From the NCBI GenBank assembly GCA_011009095.1, contig VTPC01004874.1:49825-113824 (forward strand): DNA of 64,000 nucleotides. Direction: 5' to 3'. The first letter of the stretch is position 1, and each line of letters begins with the position of its first letter. The position numbers were made by a program, and so were the translations under genes. Shown piece after piece: positions 35,985 through 47,100 of this stretch. The notes beneath the pieces are model-generated. The model saw only the letters and a program-made list of their open reading frames with translations. It did no database searches and was not told where the DNA came from. The DNA comes from Ignelater luminosus (taxonomy: Eukaryota; Arthropoda; Insecta; Coleoptera; Elateridae).

Positions 35985-36360
35985 CAATCAATTTCATTTC
36001 ATCATTGTCATGGAACTATAACAAGAGCGGTCATGAGAAAGGGCCAATGGGTGGGGTAGGTGGATCCCTAAAACGGTCAGCAGATTTAATGGTTCTTGGA
36101 GGTGTCAACATTGCTTGTGCTGCAGATTTCATCACAAGATTAAATGATACCTCATCAGTTATAATGTGGAAAGTAATGGGGAATGATATACTCAATTTTA
36201 AAAAAATGTTACCTAACGGAGTACCAAGTATACCACGTATCATATCTATTCACCAAATAACTTGATCAAGAAAGAAGCTCGCTTTTATTTCCCTCGGGGA
36301 ATTATCCTGTTTTTCTTGTGATTTTGAAGCTAGATGTAACCACCACAAGAATTCATCTGA
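35985..36360 (+). pseudogene. fragment of a transposase-like insect protein family
   Basis: Reads SWNYNKSGHEKGPMGGVGGS then LKRSADLMVLGG, ending PSIPRIISIHQIT and, after a stop, LSCFSCDFEARCNHH. A W-(N/F)-x-GHGKGPxDGxGxxLKR block is a hallmark near the C-terminus of a repetitive insect DDE-like family. Only this part survives, about 110 codons with one stop. Confidence 0.55.
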
Positions 36361-37560
36361 TGTGAAGTTTATATCCATGACGAAATGTATCCTTTTACTT
36401 ATTTTTTCCAAATTCGTAAGTAATGTTGCTTGATTTCTTTTTCCTTAATTAAGAAAACAGATAACAACAGCAAGCCATCAGCTAGTATGGTATCTGCTGC
36501 TGGAAAAATGAAGAAAGGCTCTTCTGCTGAGAAAATTACTACAACTAAAGGGCGTATTCTTGTTTTAACTTTTAAGTTCACAAATTGAACCTTTTTGAGT
36601 AAAATCTTATTTACCTTAATTATAAAAACAGAGGATAAATGCGTTCCTTTTACCATTCGGCGCAGCAAAATCAAACACTTATGTGAAAACTACCCGTAAA
36701 AGTGTTCGATGCAAATAAAGACAAATAATAATAATGAGAAAAAAGATTAAAATTTATTTTACTTGCAAAATCTATGTATATTGATATCACTAAAAGTAAT
36801 TTGTAAAAGAAAGTTCTAAATACTTACACATGCATAGGCAACCAATAATACCTCCGACAATTCTACAAGACTATTATACATGCATCAAAAAGTCTGTTAC
36901 ATATGTTTCCCTATTTTTCAAGCAATTAGTACATTATATGAGAATAAATGAATATGACTATAATTGTAATTAAAATGTACAAATGATTGCAACAAAAAGG
37001 TAAAAGATGAAATATATTTCTAACAAAATACCTGATAAGTAAATGCTACAACGTTAACAATCACAAGTTTTTCAATAACGATTTTTTGCGGATTTCATTA
37101 ATCATTGTAGGAAAACTACTTATTATTTTATCAAACTAATAAAAATATTCTAAATTTTTTGTTTAATAGCAACTTTAGCCTTCAATAATTAAATGAACTT
37201 TTAAATAAGGAAACTACGTAAATAACAATAAATAATAATTAGATTAAAGTAGTACTTAGAATCGCTTTTTATAAAAATCGAGCATTTGTTGAATGAAGTT
37301 AGCAAGACGTAAATTATGACGTAACGTAAATTTTTTATAAATTATAGTCATCGGCGTAACTATAGGTAGTTTCGTTTTCAGTGTTTAGATTTAACAAAAT
37401 TCTTACTAAAGAAAAAATAATTTCTCATTTGAATACTATAAGGAAAGGCTTCTGAAATCTAGTAGTGATAATATACAAATCACTTCTTATAATATTGTAT
37501 GAAAATCAAACTGAGTTACGCCACTGTGATAAAATGAGTCACGATCAGTAACAATCTGTC
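36361..37560. other. no supported gene
   Basis: Intergenic DNA before the DIS3L2 leader. The 91-codon minus frame 36399-36674 has no motif, and its plus strand is lysine/serine-rich and looks like repeat debris. Confidence 0.35.
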
Positions 37561-37569
37561 GTTCGGTGA

Positions 37570-37704
37570 AGTACCGAATGTGTTTCTCACTACTGTATTT
37601 GCATTCCTAGCTGCAACGATAGTGTGACGCTAAACATATATAGAAATGATAACAAGATTTAGTAAATAAAGGTTTATTTTTCTTCTTGTTCATCACTAAT
37701 TAAG
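37570..37704 (+). other. possible noncoding first exon of the DIS3L2-like gene
   Basis: A consensus donor AAG|GTAAGA sits at 37704/37705, and a good acceptor (tcatttcttcacag) at 38141 precedes the ATG exon, whose leader begins at 38142. The start of this exon is a guess. Transcript data would be needed. Confidence 0.35.
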
Positions 37705-38192
37705 GTAAGAAAAAGGAATATTTTATTAAATGAAATAAAAATGAATTAAGGTATTAGTATTATATTATAGTAATATTTTTTAAGTGAAAACCAAAACTTA
37801 AATTGAGAGATTTCTGTTTATTTATTTATTTCTTTATGTTTTTATTCTGAATTCTTAACATTTCCGTTCATATTTTATTATAATAACACCAAAAGTCAAT
37901 TTTCTACGAGAGTGTTGACAAACAAGGAGCACTAGTTATTAGGCGTTTGATTTCTGATTAATTTCATGAGCATAAGTTAATTTTACCTGGATAAAATCAC
38001 AAAAACTATTCGTTTGTGAGTTTTGATTATTTTAATGACATAGATGTTTTCAACTGACAAGATCTAACAACACCTGTACTATTACTATTACATTAGTAAA
38101 GCTATAGTTTTTCGCACTTTTCAAATATCATTTCTTCACAGAACAACCCGGAGTTTCATCTTAATTAGTATTTTTATGAAGAAAATAGCAAA

Positions 38193-41100
38193 ATGGATTC
38201 AACATCTAAATTACAAAAACAACAGAATGGCCTAGACGTAAGTAGTAGTTGAATTCTGAATCTAGTTTACTCAGATATTTGTTCGTTATTTAGTCTTCTG
38301 CATCTCAGAAGTACTCCACTCTACAAAAACAAGGAGATAATGGAAGTTTACTTACAAATGAGAAAAAGAAGATTAAGAGAAACAAAGCCAAAAACACACA
38401 GGTAAGATTTTATAACATTTCAGTCTTTATACTGGGTGATTTTTAATTCTTGGTACATAGTTAAGCCTGTGATAGTTCCATAACAAAAAAGACTTAATTT
38501 ACCTAAAATTGCTATTTTATAAAAGTCAATAATTTTCTAGAAAAAATCTTTAAACTATGTTCAAAACAATTTTATTCATCATACTAATAATTACTTTAAC
38601 AATTTTACTCTTATACGTGCTTATACCATACTGTATACAATAACAATAACAAAGATAGGTATCTGAATTAAAACACTTACATTATAGGAAGTAACTAAAT
38701 GCGATAACCGATAAGACATCCGGTGTTAGGTGGCGTCTGTTTAGCTATTGTGAAAACGTAGCAATATCAGATAATTCTTTAATCACGATATGTGCTTGTG
38801 CCATTAGTTAATGACAAAACAGTTTAAAATTACCAAAATGGAATTTAAATTTTTAATGTAGTCATTGATATTTTGCAATTTTTAATTATATTGAACCAAC
38901 TAGACGTAACTTGGAAATATCGATAACAATACGTAGTTAACTAGAATTGCTAATTTACTATTTTATGATGTACGGTTATTATTTATAATATTCAGAGTTT
39001 TTGATACAAAATGTGCTGGAACTTCTTTATTTGCCCAATGTTCAACAAGCGCTCTTTTAAATTTAATATTTCGCAATTTTTAATGAACAGCAAAAATAAA
39101 AAAGGAAAGGATGCTCAATTTGATTTTGAATTCAGGATTCCTCACTAAACATTTTAAAAAGTGCAGTATTTAATGCGAAGTTAATCAGTCACGATTCTGA
39201 AGACAATAAATTAGCAATCACTTAAAAGTTTCAGTACCCTCATCGTCAAAGAATAAAAAACATCGAATGTCGGCGAAGCCTGCAAAAATATCCTGCTAAA
39301 ATAGTGTATATCTGTTACCGGCAAAGTATGTAATCAGACATTGTATAGAATTCCTAGATATTATATAGAATTCCTAAAATCATGAGGCATTGTATGAAAT
39401 AAATCATATTACATGCATTTCCTAGGTATTATATAGAATGCCGACTGCAATGTATCAAATAACCGCAATGAATATTTGAAAATAAATAAACAAATATATG
39501 TGTTTATATTATACAGTGCTAATTAACGATGTTAATAATGCGAGATCGATCTCAAAAAAAGTTCGGAGGCATTATTGGTTAGTGAAACGTTATGGTATTC
39601 TCACAATTGATCAGAAAATCATTAAAGGAGGCAACATACTTTACTACGTTTCTGATAGTGAACTATTTGATTATACATCAAGCTAATATTACTGTCGGTC
39701 ATGGGGAAAAGACCACATGATTAAAGAACTGTCAAATCGATATAAAAATGTAACTCGGTATGATATAGAGCTATACATTAGGGTGATGACTTTCTGATTT
39801 TTTTTTCAAAAATTATTTCCTGTAGGACGAATGAATGGACTTTTGCCTCTTAATGACTAAAATGACGTTTATTCTATTGAAATACTGAAAAATGTCACGC
39901 ACAAACCACTTTGAAATGTTATGTAGGCTATGTTAACATTTTATTGAATTGTATTAACGATATTTATATATAATATAAGTCATTAAACCGACTTGTGCAA
40001 TAATTTATGTACCAGAGAATAGTATAGAATTTTCCAGAATATTATAGAATCCTCTGCGCCGTCTGCCTGGACAGTGACGTCACGCTGACGTAATTACTCG
40101 GGAAGCTTCTCTAGAGTTCTAAGATCTTCTTGAGCTGTTTCGCAGTGTGGTATAAACTGGTATATAAGCGAGGTGTTCAAAGCGAGTAGTTGAGTTTTAA
40201 CTGGCTTAATTTGGTGTCAAAATTATTATTGCCTTATTATAGCTATTGCGCATTCTCCAGTGTTTAGTTTATTATAAAGAGATCCTTGTGTTATTTGATG
40301 AGCGGCATTTAACTCTCTCGGTAATTATAATTGAGCAATGAGTATATAATATTTTATTAGTAGCATATAATATTTTATTATAAATTTCTATAATTGGCAT
40401 TTGCTTGCTTTTAAATAAAATATATTAAAACTCAATAACAGTTTTTTTAATTTGTTACGTATTTAATATGTAGGTTGAGTAAAAGACAATATGTCGTTCA
40501 GGAAGAGCTCTTCTAGCACGGAAAAGAACAAGGAAACCTGGACAAAGAACTTAGTGCAGTTTCAATCGCCATCAAAAAGAGGCAAAGTGGCAATTTATGA
40601 AGCACCCTTGATTAAACGGACTCGCATGGCCCTGAAAAAGCACGTTATTGGACGCTGCAAATTTCTTGGATCTACTGCCGAAGAACGGGGACAGAGGATC
40701 GGTCTAATTGCTGTGGAGCTTAAAGCCCTATGACGAGGATCACAAGTTTCAGTTTTTATGTTCTATACGCTTGAGAACTATAGTAGCAACTGTAAATTGA
40801 CATTCTGCAAAAGAAAACTTGAAACAATAAGCAGAAAGAATGTTGAAAGAATGTGACAAAAAATTTCCATCGGTATTTGTCGGTACAACTGTAAGGATTC
40901 CAGTGCCACAAGTTGATAGGGGACTTGGTGATGTTCGAAATACTCTACATAGCTATTGCCATAAATAAAACAGACGATGGACTATACCAGCTTGGTACTA
41001 AGCAAGAAGTTGTTAAATCGCTATATTCTAGATCCCAATTTACAGTTTGTCAGAAAGGATTCTTGGACATTAAAGATGTCCCTCATAATGAAATTACCTT

Positions 41101-44100
41101 ACGTTCGGTTGCAACTTTGCAGTCTACTGGAACGGGTCAAGGATTTATCAGAAGCAGTTGCAAGAAGATCTGTGAAACAATGAAGTGCTTGTGCATTAAG
41201 AAGAATACACTTTGTTCTAGTAAATGTCATTCAAGTTTACTTTGCAAAAATAAATAGAAAAATCTGTTTCCATAGACTTTTGAGAAATATATGTTCAATG
41301 TTTGTTAAGTTTATGTTTAGTTTATTAAGTAAAATACGTTTTTAATTTGAATAAGAGTTTGATTTATATTTTTCATTTCATACCTTTCCTTATGTATTAT
41401 AGGCATTCTACAGAATCTCCAGGCATTCTACAGAATCTCCAGGCATTCTATAGAATAACTAGGTAAAGTATATAGAAATATTTGAATTAAAAAAAGATTT
41501 CATACATTGCCCGAAATCGTTAGTCATTCTATAGAATACCCAGGTTTTTCTATAGAATGCCTGAATTATATACTTTGCCGGTAACATATCTACTTGATAA
41601 GCCTTGTACTACAAAACACAACATCTTGTTTCCAATAATCTGCTTTCTAACCAATTTAAATAACAAATGTGATCTTCAGTTTGGCTGTAGCTCATCTTTT
41701 CGTTTATAGCCATGTTATCAATGATTAATGGCGAAATTCTTTTTGCCGGGTATTTCCTGAGAGAAATCTCAGAGCTTAGTGAGTTCATTCTGTCCATTAA
41801 ATCTGTCAAGATAGCTAGAGATAGTTGATTTTGATAGTAGTGCCAGCCAAATTTATACGACAGAATTACATAGTAATTGGGAGAACAAAATCTCCAAACG
41901 GTGCACATTCTGACTATTTTGGATTTTTTAAATTATAATTTTAAATACAAATCCTTGCCGTGATTGCAGTTTGCCCGAGATATGTGCTCTTGAATTAGAG
42001 ACAGAAACGTTGAAGATGTAGAATGCCTTCTATTTGGAAAACGCTCTGCATACAATCGTGCAGCTACAGTAGCATCTTGTAGTGCTTCACCGTCTTATAA
42101 CGTGTGCTTGGGGTATGTGAAATAATAGACGGAATTTACTAAAAAAGATTTTACATTTTAGTGAGCTGAACCATGTAAGTGACGGGTCTGGATTTGCAAA
42201 ATGTACACCTTCTTTGTAACATGTCTGGTAACTCGTTTTACCGCATTCACACTAGAAATAGGCCAATACGTCTGCCTAATTGTATCAAGAAGTAACTGTG
42301 GACCAGCATGTAACAATTTTTTATGTTCATATTCAATAGTTAATCTAGTAAAACAATGTCTTCTATCCAACAGAATAGGATGTTTTGAGTTACAACTCAA
42401 GTGTAAGCGATGTAACCTACCCCCAACACGTAAGATTCTATACTCATCTACAAAAGGTGCTAAAGAAAAAAGTTTATCTATTATCCTTTGCTAAAGCCTT
42501 ATGATTAGCTAATAATTCTATCTCAATAGAAAATGCTTTAGTTTGACATATCTTTGTTAACACATTAGAAGCTTTAACTAACTTTTCAATTGTTAAATGT
42601 CGTAAATGTCTTTGTTCTTTAGAACGTCTCAAATTCTAATAAAATCTTAAATAATACGCAATTTTAATTGTTAGTTGGTGCTAGCGAAAACCAGGGAGAT
42701 TCTTTGATTGGTAACACTGTGTGGTTATGCAGTTTTATTTGCTCTTTTTTCTAACTTTGTGGTAAAAGAAGGTGGAAATGGTTGATACACCTGAAAATAG
42801 CATATTTATACATGAGGATATCCACAGTATCCAAGAGAAGAACCTATTAAAGAAAAAAAATCTTTAATCGATTATTTTCTAATTAAGAAATGAAAATGGA
42901 AAATGGTAAAAGATGTAAAAGTTTCAAGAAAAGCGGATAGAGGAAGTTACTACTATTTGGTAAACTTGGACCTGATAAAGCAAAAAAATGACAGAGAAAA
43001 TAGAAAGAAAGAAACAAAAAATAAAATCGAAAATAGAAAAACATAAACCAAAAAAACAAAATATTAAGAGAAATATTAAAAGATATTAAACAAAAAATTT
43101 GAGGAACCAGACGGAAATAGAACAGAAGAGAAATGGAATAAATTCAAAAACAGCCTACTAGATGCAGCAAGGGGGCGCTGTGGTTATATAGAAATAACAA
43201 ACAAACATATAAAAAGAACAGTGTGGTGGACCACAGAAATTAAAAGAATTGTAAAAGAAAAAAAGATAGTTACAAAAGATATATAGAAACAAAAACCCCA
43301 GAAGATTATGAAGAGTACAAGGAAAAACGGAGAAAAGTCAAGAGAGAAATTACGAAAGCAAAAGAGAAGTCATGGATAAAATGTTGGAAGAAAATGACCA
43401 AAAACTGCAGAGAAAAGCAAAAAGGTACTCTTAAACAACTACAACAAAGGAAAGAATATAATATGAGAAGCATAAAAGATAAAGAAGGACACGTACTTAC
43501 GGAAGAAGAGAAAATAATGGACAGATGGCGACAACATCTCCAAGAATTGACACATACAGACATAAGTAAAATGAAAGAAAATGCTGAAGAAAAGGTGATA
43601 CAGAATATAGAACCCATACAAGAAGAAGAAATAATAGAGCCAATAAGAAAGATGAAATTTGGGAAGGCACCAGGAATAGACAACATAACACCCGAAATGA
43701 TAAAACAGATGGGAGAAAAAAGAATAAAACAACTGAATAAACTAATGAATGAGATTATACAAGAAATACAATTTCCGAAAGAGTGGAATGCAGGAATAGT
43801 ATTGCCGATTTACAAAAAGGGAGACAAGGAGGATTGTAATAACTATAGAGGAATTACATTAACAAGCATTTCTGGAAAAATACTAGCAAGCATAATGGAA
43901 AGAAGAATCAGAAAAATAATTGAAGAGACCGTAGAAGATTCTATGTGGGTTTAGGAAAGGAAAAAGTACATAGGATCTAATATTTGCGATAAGACAAACA
44001 AGCGAAAAACCCATAAATAAAAACAAAGAAATACACATTTGTTTTATAGACTTAGAAAACGCTTTTGACTGTGTAAGGAGGGATGACATATGGAAAGCTG

Positions 44101-47100
44101 TAGAAAAAAAATATAGATACAAGAACAATAGAAATAATAAAAGAGATGTATAGGAAGAACATAAACATAGTAAGAACCAATAACAAAGAATCTAACGGAT
44201 TTGAAACAAAGATAAGAGTAAAACAGGGTTGCGTGTAAGTCCATTACTGTTCTCGATAGTACTAGATAAAGTCATAAAGGAAGCTCAAAAGACAATGAAA
44301 CCACTAAAAACGGGATGCTGGCAGATGCAGCAGATATATTTGAGTGAAATGATGTTTGCGAATGATATGACTGAAACAACAGAAGATCTACAAAGGAATC
44401 GAGAAATATTAGACAAGGAGATCACAAAGATAAATATGAAGATAAACATCAAAAAGACCAAAACAATGATAATTACAGGAAAGAAGAAAAGACATGACAT
44501 CAAGATACAAGGAAATACAGAACAAGTGGAAAATTAAACATATTTAGAAACAATAATACAAAGTGATGAAAAAATAGATCAAGAAATAAGCGAGAAAATG
44601 AAAAGAGCATGAAAGATGTTCTATATGATGAGAACAACGTTTTTAAGAGAAAAGGAAATTTCAAAAAAGATCAAGACAGAAATAGTGGAAAAGTGATAAG
44701 ATCAACAATATCGTACAGTAGTGAGACATGGACATTGGAATATGACAGAAAAAACCAAATCAATGGATATGAGATTTCTAAGGAGAATAGAAAATAAGAC
44801 CAAACGAGAAAATATAAGAAATGAGACATACTGGCGAAGTTATGGGATCAAGCCAATAAGGGAAAAAATAGAGGAAGGTCAGTTAAGGTGGTTCGGTCAT
44901 ATGTGTCGTATGAGTAACGATAGTTTAGCTAAAACAGTATATGAGATGCAAGTGACAGGGAAAGATAAGAGAAAAAAGAGAAAATGGAATGACGATATAA
45001 AAGAAGCAGCGTAAAGAAGAAGGATACAGTGGGAAAGAATTAAACACAAGACCCAGGATAGGAAGTGATGGAAAAAAAATTGCAGAAAAGTAGAAACTTG
45101 ACTTTACTCTGGCCTTACACCGAAAGGTAGAAAGGCTTAAGGTAAATGAGTAAGTAAGTTAATTTATCATCATTTTCTTCCGCAGCCCAACAACAAGCTG
45201 ATCTCTTAAGGCTCTATCCAAATGATCACCAAACTCACAAGAGATTGACAGCCTTTTTAGATCAGTTATGAATTTGATAAGAGATTCACCTTCATTTTGT
45301 TTACAGCTATAAAACTTGAAGGTCTCGCTTATAACCTCATGTGTCGGTGAATAATGCCCTTTTAATGCTTTCGAGAAATCGGCAAAGGTGAACTGACTGA
45401 CGGTGTTCGGAGGTAGCTTGTTTTTCAAAGTTTTATAAGATTCCAGACCCAACAAAATTGTAAGGAAACCTTCTTGGAATTAGGAGCATCATTTATAACA
45501 AAATACGCGTCTAAACGATTTAAAAAGATCTCGATCAGGTCCAACTTGAGGATCAAAATGACTGATGTTCATGTTGAAACATGCTTCTTGACTTAATTGC
45601 GTAACACTTTTTTGTGAACCAGAGTTTTCACCACTCTCGACTCCAGTGCTCATAATTGACTTGAAAACTTTGACAATGCAGACAAAAACACTTAATAACA
45701 CCTATTTTGTTGCGAAAATATTTATTAAAACGTGGGCTTAAGGTATTTGAGATAATAGATAGACTTCACCGAGAAAACTTGACATTTTAATGAGCAAACT
45801 TAGACTAAGTAACTTTTTTTTGACAACAGTTGTAAATATTAACTTACTTGATATTGACCGCATAATTATGACGTCAGTAACTTTACAACACTCATGAATC
45901 CTTTGTATCTAAAACATTATAGACGAACTGAGAGTTTTTACAAATTCTGAATTATTTTGTCTCAGGTGACAAGTCTTGTACCTTAGTTATCTCAGCGTTT
46001 TTGAATATACGTGTTAAAGTCTGTTCTCTGATAGTGAAATTTTGCGCATTTTTGTCATGCAGATATAGAATGCGTTACCTGCAATTTATTAGCGGTATCT
46101 GAATTTATTGTTTGCTCCAAGACCAAATGTATAAGTGACACGTAAAAATGCATACAACGTTTGTTTGCGCGTAAGTGTTCCTACATAGCAATCAAAATTG
46201 TCGAAAGCTAAGCCGGTGAATATTTCCTGATATTAAACGTTTTGGAAGTATGCTTGAGTATTAAGTATTCTTCCCCTGGCTCTCGGGCTATTAAACATCA
46301 TTTTATACTGCAGAAGCTTGTTCATCGTATAGAGACAGCTATCTTGAAACCAGTGTTCGTTGTTTATCTTAATGCCTCGTCCCGTCGTGCTGTAATCGTT
46401 CTTTAATGCTTTGGCAGCTACTTTAAAATTACAGATTTTTACAAAATTTAATAAACACAGGAAAGCTACATAACCTGATCGTAGATTAAAATATGTACCA
46501 CGAATTAAAAATCACTCTGTATATATTACGGTAACTCAACTTTCAGCCACCTACTACTATCACCTGTACAGAGACACACAAACAATCTGAATCACAAAAA
46601 GATAGCAAAGAGAAAACTGCAAAAAAGTCAGAATTAAGAAAATTTCCACTTTATTGGACCAAAGAACAAGCCGAAGAAGGTTTAGCAAAAGGGGAATTAT
46701 TTAAAGGTAGCATTAGAATTCATCCGAGAAACAACCGATTAGCTTACGTGTCTAACAAAGACCCTACAGAATCAGATTATTTAATACCTACGGCCATAGA
46801 TAGAAATCGCGCTTTAGAAGGAGATGTTGTGGTTATTCAAATTAAGCCGATGGCAGAATGGCAAAGAAACAAAAAAACCGCAACTGTCGTCTACATATTG
46901 GAAAAGGTAAGCTTTTAATGTTAGTATTTGTTTTTATTTTTCTACTTCCGTTTTAGATTCATACTAGAATTGCGGTTGGAACATTGCATACAATGAAGGA
47001 TCATCAATTTGCAAAATTTGTTCCTCGCGATTACAGGATTCCAAAAATTCGCATCATTGTGCAGAAAGATTTTCCTTGGTTTTATGTAGTTTATATGTCC

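Larger units (their letters stand above)
39313..41586 (+). mobile_element. KRBA2/Ginger-like integrase transposon, deleted core
   Basis: Ends TGTTACCGGCAAAGTAT (39313-39329) and its exact inverse (41570-41586), flanked by TATC on both sides (39309-39312, 41587-41590). TGT...ACA ends with a 4-bp duplication fit Ginger-type elements, whose integrase is related to that of LTR retrotransposons. The left coding relic (39498-39780) carries the zinc-binding N-terminal region of a KRBA2-like integrase (VRRHYWLVKRYGIL, ILYYVSDSELFD, then WGKDHMIKELSNRYKN in another frame). The right relic (40830-41257) carries the tail with VGTTVRIPVPQVDRG and a Cys-rich CSCKKICETMKCLC-like segment. The D-D-E core is missing. 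Subterminal tatagaat-cc motifs recur at both ends. Confidence 0.82.

Noticed and set aside
43306..43732. Hydrophobic minus-strand frames that look like membrane proteins
   Set aside because: Complement of lysine-rich LINE RT codons, which gives Phe/Leu/Ser runs; not genes.
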